Assembly: GCF_014898815.1 (NCBI RefSeq)
Contig: NW_026515453.1
Span: 1-64,000 of the forward strand
Reading direction: 5' to 3'
Origin: Panonychus citri
Lineage: Eukaryota > Arthropoda > Arachnida > Trombidiformes > Tetranychidae
Length of the DNA: 64,000 nucleotides
A program made the translations under genes and the position numbers. Position 1 is the first letter of the stretch; every line of letters starts with the position of its first letter. This document shows, piece by piece, positions 1 to 12,300 of the stretch. Under the pieces are notes generated by a model. That model had not been told where the DNA came from. It made no database searches and was given only the letters and a program-made list of their open reading frames with translations.

Positions 1-2427
1 CTCGATTAACTACACATTATCTTCCTCATCCTTTTTTTTCTCTTCCTCATCATCCTGTCCATCTTTTCTCTTCGTATTTTTCACCTTCTACTCCATCATC
101 TTCAAAATGATCATCATCATCATCATTTCCTATTCGGTGAATTGTTCACCTTTCCATTTACATTCTTAACATGATCTTGATTTTTATCCTTTGATTTTTT
201 TCCCTTCTCGAGTCCATATTCAATTCTTATACAACTTGGACTTTCAATTTCACTTTAAAATTTCATCACAAGGTCTATTTATCGTTCTACCCCATGATCT
301 CATTCTGGGTCCAAAAACTTACAACATTCACCTCGAAAATTATAACAAATAACATTCGATAACAAAAGTTTTCAAAATTAAGTTAACCAGGTTAGGTGGA
401 AATATGAATCTATTACTAATTTAAATCACATCTTTAGGTGAAAAGATATTTTCATGTTGTTTAATAACATTGAAGGAAACAATTAAGAGCTATTCTAATG
501 GTAGTTTATGGTGAGTTGTTACAATTAAGATCATAGACCTGTTGGGAGTGATAAAATCGTTGGGTGATTTGTTTCTCGTTCATTGATAATAATAATTACT
601 TTGTAGCTTTCATAATATAACATGATTTAAGCATTTGAACAATACAGTTCATTAAATAATATTCAATCTTGATAATATTAACAATTATGAAGGCAAGTAA
701 ATGAGTTAACTAAACAATAATAAATAAACAAACTCATCAATCTCATCAAAGTAACGATAATCTTGATAATATTAGTAGTTGTATATGTTAAGGGTGTTGG
801 CGAGAAGAGGATAACAATATGAACAACAGATTCTAATCATCATTCAAAGGTAATAGCTTGGAAGATTATATCAAACATGATGATGAATTTATGAACAGAC
901 ATTGCAAGGGTAGATGAGGGTAATCTTTCCACCCGGTAGAATCTACTGAATATATATTGATAAATAATTCTCCCATAATTAGCTAAAATAGCTTAGAACT
1001 TACTTTTTGTGAACTGATTATCTTCATCATAATGAATTCTGATGATGATGAAAAGGTTTTAACACATTAAAAAGACTCAGTAAAGAGATGGAAATATTAA
1101 CTTGGATGTAATAGTTGAACATTTTACTTCTCAATCTTTTACCTGATGCTCAGTTGAGCTGAAATTTCATCATGATAATCAGTAGTTTCACTCATTTGCT
1201 TCTAACATGATGATTCGACTTGGATTGTGATGGATTTAAAAAAGATAATCCCTATTGGGATTAACTACTGTTGTTTTTTTTCTTGGAGAGTAGTTGATTT
1301 GTTTGTAAACGAATAATATTATAAAACTTGTAATTGGAAATTTAATATGAAATATCAGCGAGAATTTGGAACTTTTTAGATTGATTCAAATTCATGATTC
1401 ACATTGACGAAGACTCCATTATCCATGAGTTTTATCTTAGAAAAGAGCAGAAAATGTCAATTGTATCTGGATTTTTTTCTTCTTTTTTCATCATCATGAG
1501 AAGAAAAAAAAGTTCCGATAGAAATAAACTATTCAATGGTTGGAAAAGTATTCATTGTACATAATATTTACATGTATCATCATGAAAATGTGATACTATT
1601 ACCTTGCAGTTGTACTTTGTTTCAGTTTGTTTATCATGATTGTGAAAAAAAAGTTCACTTATACAAATTAACTTGAATGATTATGTTGATTGTAAATTAA
1701 ATTCATTTGAAATCATCATACTTCAGGGCAGAAATTTTAAAATTCAGGGTTGATTCCAAAGACAGACTAACTGAATCATTGGAAACGGTGGAGGAGAGTT
1801 CAATTCTCTTCAACATTCAAAAATATTAAGCATGATTATCATGATAAATTCTTGTCATCATTTGCTGAATTTTCATTTCAATTTACTCATAAATAACTCG
1901 TTTAAATATAATATTTGTTCATTTGTTTTGTTTTATCAACATTTACCTCATGTTTATGAAAATCTCCATAATAATAATGAATTCAGTTGATTGTTAGATT
2001 GAGTAAATTTTACTTTTACTTTCTCATGAAAATTTGTCTATCATATTGTTCACTAATTTTATGGTTAATTAAATCGAACCAATTAGTCGAATCATTTACC
2101 AATAAATCAATAACGAAGGTAATATTGATACGATGCTCCAATAATTTCCCATGTAATCATTAACTTTCACCTTCAACTATTTCCAGGAAGTTTCAATTTA
2201 CTTTTTTTCATCTTATATTATAATCTGGTGATAGTTCACAATCTCATTACTTCATGAAAACTGCGATGAAAATATCGCATTTGAATTTCAAAACAGTAGT
2301 TATATTAATACAAATACCATCTCTGGGCCGAGGTTCCTCTCTGGACCAAATTTTTCGGTCATTTTTTTGGCGCGCGATTCGAAAAAACTAAAGACAAATT
2401 TTGCAGAAAGGTCCTGAGAGACTAATA
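1..2427. other. AT-rich non-coding stretch, no gene seen
   Basis: I see no supportable exon. The sequence is low-complexity AT-rich DNA with short CAT/ATC runs (about 107-126) and poly-A/poly-T tracts. The last 130 bases (about 2310-2427) are noticeably less AT-rich, with a GGCGCGCGA stretch near 2370, and lie directly against a MITE fragment. They may belong to another unidentified repeat. Confidence 0.6.
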
Positions 2428-2593
2428 CAGGGCATTTTTTATCCACTATGGCTATTACACTGAATATCTCCAGAACTAAAAGTCATATGAATGTCAGACT
2501 TGACCAGAGGACTGAACAGAATTGAAGCGCTCGACCTTACGATTTTCAAAGTCATTGAGGTCATTTTCCGAAGGTCATTTTAAGGTCTTCGTG
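2428..2593 (+). mobile_element. Partial mariner-like MITE (left half only)
   Basis: From CAGGGCATTTTTT onward this stretch aligns base for base, with few changes, to the first two thirds of the complete element at 33,012-33,253. That includes the terminal-repeat segment ending AGAACTAAAAGT and the internal GGTCATT repeats. Homology stops just after AAGGTC.TCGTGTG, before the right terminal repeat. A TA dinucleotide precedes it at 2426-2427, as expected for TA-targeting elements. It is a truncated, non-autonomous copy with no coding capacity. Confidence 0.8.
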
Positions 2594-2925
2594 TGGAAGA
2601 AAAGTTACACTTAAGTCTTAAATTTGATGATATTCCGCCAACTAAGATAAGCGCGGCTGAGATACAAACTTTTCTTATACATATATACACACATATATAT
2701 AGGACAGCTGGTGTTTATCAAGTGACGGAAGATAATAATACTTTACAGCATCTTAATCGATTTTATATTTCTTAGATTTTTTAGATTTCATTTCTCTTTC
2801 TAATAAATCATTTTCATTAATAGCTGTAGCGACGGTGCGTTGTCAGGCAGTGCCTGAATAATTCTATGAAAGATTTTTACAAATTGGTATTGGAAATTTT
2901 ATCAACTCATTCAGTTTGACTAAAA

Positions 2926-3990
2926 TCAAGCAGAAGCACCATTATCTTTCTCTTCTTGAGCACTACGAATGAACTTCCTACTAGCATCCACACATTCAGG
3001 TTTTGCCAATAATTCTTGAGCATCAGTCTGTTTTCGTAGTTCAAAAAGATCCTTCAAACCAACTAGAGATTATCCATTAATTAATTGTGCCAGTTTTGGT
3101 GGATCTTTGCTAAGAACATCAAAAACGAACTGGCAATAAAGTGGTTCATGGTCAGAAGAAGTCTTAAGCTTTATGGGTAGATTTTCCTGCGACTTGATTA
3201 AATTAGGGCTATAACAAATATAATCTAACGAATAATTGTTCCATGTCGGTGCATCGTTGATTGGTGTTAAATTGTAGAGATTAAGAATATAAATAAGAAG
3301 CACTGAATTTTTTCTCTTTTAACGTGGGCTTTCTTGCCGAAAAACAAATTCTCTATGTTGAAATCTCCGAGAAAAATGATTTCATTAACAGGGGAAATAT
3401 TAGTCTTTCGGAGATCAAACCCACCGAATATCATCAGGTCTAAGGCGGCCAATACAATGGCAGACCAATGATGTACCTTAAAGACGGCGGAGAACACCAA
3501 CTCTAAATCCATTTTGCAGGGAGAAAATAACGGCACTGAAAGTCGATGAACACGCGACAGAAATTTCTTGCGGATTACTCGTTGATTTAAAAAAAACACG
3601 GGGTTTATCCTGACCATCCTCATCAGAATCATCCTCAGCCTGATCATCCTCCTTGTCGTCAGCTGAATGTCCATCATCAAAATTCTTTGAAAAAGATGTC
3701 CGAATATAACCAGAACCAAGGTTTTCAATCTTAATTAGTCTATTTCTTGTTAACCTGAGTGAAGGTAAAAAACCGAAGGAATTCACTTTGGATTCAGTGT
3801 CAGTGGCATTGGTTTCTTGAAATGCCGCAATGAATTTTCATCTCCGAAGGCACGAATAGGCTCCTCTGAACAAAGAATATTACCTCTAAAATTCGCGTTA
3901 AAACATTTAAAATCATGATTCACAAAAGGGCAAAAGACACTTATGATGTTCACACAACAAAAGACCAGAAGTAATGAAAACAAAAAAAAG
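2926..3990 (-). pseudogene. Broken EEP-family endonuclease, probably from a non-LTR retroelement
   Basis: Read on the minus strand, several overlapping frames together give an endonuclease/exonuclease/phosphatase domain. In order: an N-terminal piece with NANFRGN (about 3920-3890); a GYIRTSF segment followed by a strongly acidic stretch rich in Asp and Glu (about 3690-3600); a strand ending FRVGVL (about 3485); the catalytic-type motif FLGDFNIE (about 3365-3345); and the closing SDHEP motif (about 3155-3140). GDFN and SDH are hallmark EEP motifs. At least three frameshifts and one in-frame TAA (just after LAQLING) break it. The same frame then continues 46 codons to TGA at 2926-2928. No reverse transcriptase follows downstream, so it is a remnant or an unusual EEP-only unit. 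EEP identity is well supported. Assignment to a non-LTR element is inference from the motif style and the repeat-rich setting. Confidence 0.72.
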
Positions 3991-4157
3991 AAAAATAATA
4001 AATTAAAAAATGGAGACAGATAAAAGGAAATAATTTTTCTTAATTTTTCTCATTGATTGACTGGATCTGTTGAGTTAGTATAAAAGTAGCTCGTTCTGTT
4101 TTCTTTATAAATAATGAATATATTAATAAATATTTTTTCCTGAAATATCAGGTCAAA

Positions 4158-4313
4158 TATGAATTGGGTAAAGGAGCCTGTCTCGTTTTACATGAACAAC
4201 AAAATTGATTTCATTGCAGGATTCCAGGAGACGGCGTCCAAAGGCCGCCAGTTACCGCCAGGCGTCATTTGTCGTCAACTTGACACTTCATATGAGCTTA
4301 GATACTGATTAAC
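4158..4313 (+). pseudogene. Inverted fragment of an EEP endonuclease
   Basis: On the plus strand an open stretch reads NWVKEPVSFY followed by NKIDFIAGFQETAS and ends LDTSYELRY before TGA. The pattern D-F-I-x-x-x-Q-E-T is the usual early EEP motif (DII.lQET, with the metal-binding Glu). That segment is not visible in the minus-strand EEP remnant next door. The fragment thus looks like a piece of the same or a related element lying in the opposite orientation, either from an internal inversion or a second insertion. It is only about 50 codons long and has no start of its own. Confidence 0.55.
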
Positions 4314-4526
4314 TGTTTGTTATTTCAAATAATTACGATTGATATTTTGATTGTTTATTTTGTTTTCTTTTAATTGTTTGTTAGTAATTTTAGTATATTT
4401 TATTATTTGGATATATTAATTGTTTGTTTAGGTATGATGTGAACTGTGAAAAGTTAAAGGTTGAGCCTTACTAGGAACTTTTTGTCGGAGAACTTGTTTG
4501 TTTTGTTTGTCATCGTTCTCAGATTT

Positions 4527-5774
4527 CTACTTCGCGTATTCGATTAGTATTGTTGAATAGGTCGCTAATTTAACAAACTTAAAGTCCGTGTCTCTTTCTC
4601 TATTCGATGATTCCACTGTTTTCACAAGGGTTGTGCATTCATTTTCATTGGTGACACGATTACTCTTCTTCTCATAAAAGGTACACGATGAGCATTCCTT
4701 TTTCCCTAGCACTTCTTCATCTGATGTTCAATTCTTTTATTGCAGCAGGAACACTTCTTGATCCGTTCACATACACATTCGATCTTGTATCTGAGAACAC
4801 AGCAGTATGGACATTGTTCCAAGTCGTGGAATATCGTCGTATATAATCATAGAATTCATACTCTTTACCTTTTGTTTTTAGCGGCCAGTCAGCAAAGTTG
4901 ATTAACGATCTTGTTGCCTCGAAGACTATTCTCTTCATTTTACCCAATTCCATCGATGTACTAATGACCTTGATTCCATCCCGAATGATAAATCTCGTCA
5001 GGGGCATCAATACTTAAGCATTTGAAATCATCAGGTGAAGGAAATTTAAAACACAAAACTTGGAAAGCTCAAAAAGGTAAAATCCGTAAAATCAACGACT
5101 GGCTCTCCACAATCTTTTCGACCACAAGAAAAGAAACAAAATTTAAACCAATCTTTACTAAGAAGATAATCCTTCAGATTGACCTGCCTTGATTTTTTTT
5201 GAACCAAAAATTGAATAGGAGGAGTTATACCAGGAACATTGATCTCTTGATATCCGCAACTGAAGCATTTGTATGCATAACAAAATGTAAGATGTAAATC
5301 GATCCAAAAACGATCATCCCCCTTTCTCAATAAATTGCAAATGTCATGATAAAAGTGACCTTCATCTCCTCCAGCAGTGAGATATTTTTCGTGAACGAAC
5401 TCAGAAAGATGTCGACACAACAACATCATTCCATGATTGATATCCAAATCTCTTTTATCGGGATTAAGAGGCCATGGTCTATCACTCCTTAGCTGATTTC
5501 GATGTCGATTCTCACATATGAGATATCCAGCAATAGAGCTTTTCAAATACAATCGATAGATCTTGACCGAGGGATCAACCCAGAGGTAAGGTAACTCTCC
5601 AACTTGCTGAATTGCTGCACCTCGCGTTGGCCTGGTTGCCTCTCCCAAATGTACTTTTTGAACCATCTTGTGATGAACTATGAATAAAATCTCAACAAAA
5701 GGCCCGAGATTGAACAAACAAACCAATGCTGAAATCAGAAAACAATGACCACGATGATTAGGCATTCCAATCAT
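4527..5774 (-). pseudogene. Broken USP-like deubiquitinase (peptidase C19 fold)
   Basis: Three consecutive minus-strand frames together cover a ubiquitin-specific-protease-like domain. Near the N-terminus GMPNHRGHCFLISALV resembles the USP Cys box; the presumed nucleophile Cys is residue 11 (codon 5742-5744). CFSCG and, further on, CGRKDC have the spacing of the USP zinc-finger pairs. After a frameshift near 5045, KEYEFYDYIRRYS and NNVHTAVF match the region around the catalytic His (codon 4807-4809). NGSRSV corresponds to the usual N-D-S-x-V. After a second shift near 4720, CTFYEKK matches the closing LFYE strand. USPs remove ubiquitin from proteins; this copy is unlikely to work as read. It lies directly upstream of the EEP remnant on the same strand, which suggests one mobile element. 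The alternative is a processed fragment of a host USP gene. Confidence 0.68.
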
Positions 5775-7471
5775 ATGTTTTGGCTGAGGAAAATCTTTTA
5801 TATTTAATCGTAATCAGAAATTGGAACAGATAATTTTTTCTGTTCATTAATCTGTTGATCTAATAACATTTTACTTTTATATCCACTTTTCTTTATATTC
5901 TATTTTTTGTCTTCCACTACAGCATCAATAGAAGATGATGTATTGAATTCATAGATGTTCAAAGAAATCCAAAAAGGTGAAACAATCAGATGAGATGATG
6001 TTCAATATTATTAGATGGAAAAAGAGAAAGAAAAAATATGTCTCCCATCGTCATGAACATCATGTTACATGTTAACATTGGTCGACACGAATTACATTTA
6101 TCATAACCTAAAAAAGAGCTAAACTATCTAACTAATATCGGAAAAAGTTGTTGCTGACAAGTAGCTCAATAATAATCGAGCTGAGGAGAGTTGTAAGTGA
6201 GGTAAAAATCAAGAGGCTCGAAAAGTTGCGTCCAATGAGAGGGTGAAAGGAAAATGTATTAGTCTAAGCAAAAAGGGAAAACAACAACAACAACTGAACA
6301 TTGAATCATTGAACCATTGGATTGATGGTGAAGGTTGAAATGTTAAAATGAACACAATCAAGATCAATGTTCATTTCCCTGTCAATCAGGTTGTCTGATT
6401 TATTTCTCATGTCCATGAGATGGAAACAGATTCATCATCATCTCAGTATAACACACCTTACATAAAGAAGACTGAGAGAGAGAGAGAAAGAGAAAAAAGT
6501 TTTCAATCGTTTTGAGAAGCGACAGCAAAAAAAACAACACCAAAGATGAGATGAAGTATTAATAGAAAATTTTCTTTCTCTCTCTCTTTCTTTCGTTTAC
6601 AGAAAAGTTTGAGCGGGAAATTCTGGACTGTTTTCAATATCGATCACTTTTCATTTCTCTCACCAGTGACACTAATCTATCTGGACACTTAAAAGTTATG
6701 CAACATGATTAACAATCACATTAAATGATTAACATAATCCTTTTGGTATAGATTATCACATTATTCATGATAATGGTGACCTTGTCAGCTAAGACTGATA
6801 GGTTAATCGTTATCAATGAAGGGTTGGAATAGATAATCGGTAAGGTCATGATTAAGATAAAGAATGACGATAATAATAAAGTAACAAGTTGTTAATCGAT
6901 TACAATGAAATGATAGGTATCAATTTACATTGATTAGAAGATGATGGTAATGATGATAAAGATGATATTTGGGGAAGAGTGAAGGATAAGAGAAATGTAA
7001 TCATGAAGTTACATGGGATTTGGATTTTGAATCAGGTTAACATGAGAATTGACTTAAATTATTGGGTGGAAAAAGATTATCGGGTTGAAAGGTTTTAAAT
7101 CTAATAGATGGTGAGAAGAAACAAAAATTTAACATGAAAAATGAAAGAGGTAAAGAAAATCATCAATAACCGATAATAATAATAAGTTAGAATGATGGTC
7201 ATGGTCAATAAATGATGAGATATATTTCAATTGTTAATCTATGTGTTCATCTTCTTCATGATGGAATCATTTTCCCTCAAATCTTCAACTCTTATGACTC
7301 AAATTTCATCAATTCTCTTTACCGATACGCCTACATGATTCTGGAACTCTGAGTAAAATATATAATACATAAGTCGCCTCATCTTCACCATCTTCTAATA
7401 CTTATCATCACCATTATCATTATAACTCACATATTCCATGTAAGCAGATGATTTCTCATCTCGACAATATC

Positions 7472-7472
7472 T

Positions 7473-7500
<28 letters not shown>
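7472..7500. repeat. (GA)n microsatellite
   Basis: An uninterrupted GA dinucleotide tract of about 14 units. Confidence 0.95.
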
Positions 7501-7504
<4 letters not shown>

Positions 7505-8318
7505 AAATTTCATCATATCCACATCTTCATCACATTATTGTTATTATTTGATAATAACAATAATGAATCAAGGTTAAATTGATGACTGAGAAAAAGTCAT
7601 AGTCTGTATATTAGCTTGACCATGATACTCATGTTAATGGCTATTTCAGGAAGATATAAATTTGTCCAATTCTGAGGAAAATTTTATATAATATGTATTT
7701 TCACAATCAGATAGAGCAAAAAAACCAAGGTTGAATTTCAGGGAATCAGTAAAGATTTTCCCTCATGATTATGTTGTACATAACATAATTAATCGATTAG
7801 GTTATAAAACTGAAAATAGGAAGAAGAAAAAAATGATCCCAATTATCATGAGTCTTGAATTTTTTAGATAAATCTGAATTATCTAACTGTCATCCTGAAA
7901 GATGACAAGTTAACAAAGTGAACTCAACTTTTATCCTCATCTTCAATTTGCCCGAATGGGAAATGAAAAAAAAGATTATCATACTTTTGAAAAATTCTGG
8001 TTTGACCTTTACCTTGATTTATCATTGTTATCCAAATTATACTCAGAGTTTCGAGTTGATAATAAAGATTAAAGGTAAAAGAAGAAAAGTTCTTGAGATC
8101 AATTTGATTTCATTGAAAACTTTATCCCATTTTGGTCTCTTAGGACATGATTCGAAGAGATATCAAATGTTAAAACCTTATTTAACCTTTGGTCAAGAGG
8201 ATCTCAACCTATTCTTGTAAATTCAATTGCTGGACAATCAGGTCAAGCTTAGTTTTTCATTCTGGAATCATGTAAAGTGGTTTGAAAGATTTGTTTCCAG
8301 CCAACTTGACAGGAATTT

Positions 8319-8322
<4 letters not shown>

Positions 8323-8357
<35 letters not shown>
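8323..8357. repeat. (TC)n microsatellite
   Basis: An uninterrupted TC tract of about 17 units. Confidence 0.95.
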
Positions 8358-8360
<3 letters not shown>

Positions 8361-9350
8361 TATCGATAGTTACCTGATTATCTTCATCATTTAGAATTCA
8401 TTATCACGAAGATTTCATTCTGAACGGAATAAGAATAACTTGATACTCTTATTCTCATTTTTTAATCTCTCAAATTCCTCATGGTTACCATGGATTTTGA
8501 AAGGCCATTTACTTATCTTCATCTTCATGATTCTCTTGGTCCCTTAAGGACATTTATAATTTTCCATGAGTCGGTCAACCATAGATGTACATTTGAAACA
8601 AATTACTGTCCATTCAACTTTCCATTAAATTCAGTGTCTCCTCATCAACACCAAACCAGCAACATGATAACTTGAGTCGAGCAACTTTTACCAGGGATAA
8701 AAATGGAAACTTGAACATTTAAGTGAATGAAGTGCAAAAAAAGTAACAAATGATAATGATAAAGCTTTAATCATCTTTTACAACACTTACTAAGGGAAAT
8801 GTTATCAGCAGTGGATAACAAAACTGGACCATGAAAAATGTGATCACATTCATTGAAAAACGGAAATGATGTTACACTCACATCCTTCAAAAAAAGAAAC
8901 GTTCAACATGAGAGAGAAACATTCTTTGGTATAATAGTTCAGTTCATGATAAACTCTCTGAATTGCTACGAATGAATTTTGGGTTAAATGCTTATGGATA
9001 TAAGGGAAAGTTTCCATCAAGTTCAAGGTCACGATGAAATTTTCGAGCCAAAGGAGTGAAACTTTCTTGCTTCATGATAGATCAATACATAATGAATTTC
9101 GAATAAAGTTTAATCATGACTCTTGGTGTTTCTTTTTCCCTCTCATATAAGCTTGAATTCAATTTGATTTTGGAATTGAAATTTTAGAATTTTCTTATTC
9201 TTTCCTTTTCCTTTTTCCTGTGTTTCAAGTGGATGGTAAATTAATATTCCAAATTCTGGTTTCAGTCAACAATCAATTGATGATAAATTACAAATATATC
9301 ATGTCAAGAGTTATCATCTTCACGAAGAAGAAAAGTGAGTGAGCGAATAT

Positions 9351-9354
<4 letters not shown>

Positions 9355-9391
<37 letters not shown>
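9355..9391. repeat. (GA)n microsatellite
   Basis: An uninterrupted GA tract of about 18 units, followed by more purine-only sequence. Confidence 0.95.
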
Positions 9392-9394
<3 letters not shown>

Positions 9395-12300
9395 AAAGTA
9401 TTTCAATAATAAGCAGAAAAGTAAATAGAGTGGAAGAAAAAGAAAATATGGAGAATCAGAAATTCACCATGAAAAAAGGAGATTTTATGAAAATTTTGAG
9501 AGAAAATAGAAAAAAAAAGTTCCAAACATTACTCATGTTATTGGCCTTTTTTCACCATAAGATGATGATATATGTTTACTTTCAAGTGGCTCATCATTTT
9601 TCCAATAATTTTTGTCAACTTACTCTTCACTAATTTCCCAGGTAATTTCAATACATTTTATCTTGAAATCTTCAATCCAACTACTTATAGAATTTAAATG
9701 AAAAGCAAGTTATATTATCATATCCACTTTGAAATAATTATAAATAGTAATTCATGTGAAGAAAATCATAATTTAAAAACGTTGATAAAGGAAATATTTA
9801 TGATCAAGATGAAAGAGAAGATAAAAAAAAGGTATAGAATTTTTATTCTTCAAAGATGAAATTTGAATGAGATTGAGAAGTGGGTTGATTTTCATGGTGA
9901 AATGCCATCAACATCAGATAAGATACTGAGAAAAAGTTCATAATGGAAACCTGCATATTGAATAATAATAGTAAATGTTTTTTTCTTCCTAATGAATTAG
10001 CCTTTAACCGGAGGTTTTCATGCTAGTGTATATTTATTAATGAGTATCCGAAGTTATTACTTTGAATATACATATGATGATGATAAGCGAAAGATGAATA
10101 AGATTATGATGATGATAATTTTATTCAATTATGTTCTCAAATTTTTCTAATGCTTTTGTATTACTTGGGTTCACTTCCTCTTCCTCTTTTCATACCCATT
10201 TCTTAGCATTTGAGGAAGAAAAAAACTATTTTAAGCTCAACCAAGTGAATACACACAATTTTTTTTTCTCTTCCACTGAAAAAAAGGCTTCATGTTGTTT
10301 TCTTTCAAAGTTCAAATGCTCAGTCTTTAGTTACCTTCATGTAGCTCATGTTCCAGTCCAGTGGTATCAACTTTTCCCTCCTTACACCACCCACTTTTCT
10401 TGTACAATAGTTATTACATTGATAGAGAGTTTATTATACAATTACATGCATCATTCTGATTCTGATTTGAATTGTTCATTGTTTTCCCTCTTCTTCCTCT
10501 CGAATATTGAATGATTATCATGAACGATTTCATTTCTTTGTCTTATTTACAAAATGATGTTATCATTAGATAACATATCATATCATTCACTTAGTTACCT
10601 TGATCATTAAGAACTTATTATTTACTCAATCAGTTTGTTATTATTCCGATTTTAATGAAAAGACTTGTAGACTGATATTTTCTCATGTAAAATTATATAT
10701 TAAACTCCATGAGAACAAGATGATATTCTTGTTTCATCATTATTATCCAGTCTTAAACTTGTTAACATTAATAATATAATGAAGCTTATTAGTGATTGAA
10801 TATGATTCCACTAATTGTTGGATGTTTAATTCAATCTGATTGCATATTTATGTTCAGCGATTGATTCAATTTTGTGAGCAACATTTTCATTAGACTTTCA
10901 TTGAAATCACATACTATTATTATCATCATTACCATGGTTGTAACAGTTTTCAGACATTAAACTAAAATTGATTAATAGACAATGATCATGTTAATGGGAT
11001 AGGAAGACATAGCAAATTGCCCTGAGGGTAAACATCGTTCACCAGCAGAAATGAGGATCTGTATTTCAAGTCAGTCTGAGTAAAATGAAGAGGAGAAAAA
11101 AATGAAATTGAAAAGATGAAGTGACGAAAAAAATTATGAGTAACAATATTGAATCAATGGATCAGATTCATTAACGATAATACACCTCATCATTAATCAG
11201 TGTTAATTATCATGAATTGAGAGAAATAAAAAAAGAATCTTTTTTTTTATTTTGATTCATTTTCTGCCTACAAATTATTTATTCACTCAGGATGATAGCA
11301 TTTACATGAGAGTGAGAAACATACTCATGTTCAAGAGTTTATTTCAATTCAATGTTACACCTTCATGATAAGTCATCAATGGTAATCAGGGTCTTAATTA
11401 AAATGAACATGAAGAGGAAAAAAATTCCAAAACTTTCAATGAGATAAAAGTTTTAATACCCTGAATTGAACATGAAACAAGAAAGGTTCATATTCATTTG
11501 GAGTTCAAGATTTATTTCAGAGCATTTATCATGTAATAGATATGAAAGGAAAACAAAATTTTCTTCTTTGATAATATTTAGACATTTATGGTCGATTGAC
11601 TTGGAAAATTTTCACATGTATATTATTCAGAAATTCATGATGAGACTCTGTCTGATAATTTAATCTTTGTTCTGAACAGGAAGAGTAAAGTCATTTATCA
11701 CTTGCCATTGAATATCAATCTCTATGATCAGACGATTGTTGTTACGTTAATTGATTTATACACTTCTAGCCCTGAGGACATTTCTATTATTAATGTTAAT
11801 CATGAATGTTCATCTGAATGAAAAAGAGAAGACAATGATAATCTAACATTCTCATGGTTGGAATACCGGGTAAATTAGTCCAACAACGTTCGACTTGACA
11901 TTTCTGAATTTTTCCGTTATCATGAATTCACAAGGAACTTAGAGAAACATGGATCTTGTATAAATATCATCAGAAGAATGACATCTCTTACATAGAAGTC
12001 TCTTAGAACCTTGACCTTTGAATATGATGGAAAATATCGATAAAATTTCAATAGATCGAGTCTTGGAACTATGGGCTAGTTTTGAGTTTAGTTCTTTAGT
12101 TTTGATAACATATTCGTTTACCTCTATTGATGAATTTATCTAAATCGAAATTACAATTATAAATCCATGGATATTATTCAGTGAGAATGAGACTGAAGAA
12201 AATGTGAAAAAAGAAGAAAGTATTAAACTCAAATATGAGACACGAGAAAGTGATTAATACATGTACGAATGTAAATCATTTCATGAACTTTCACGAGAAA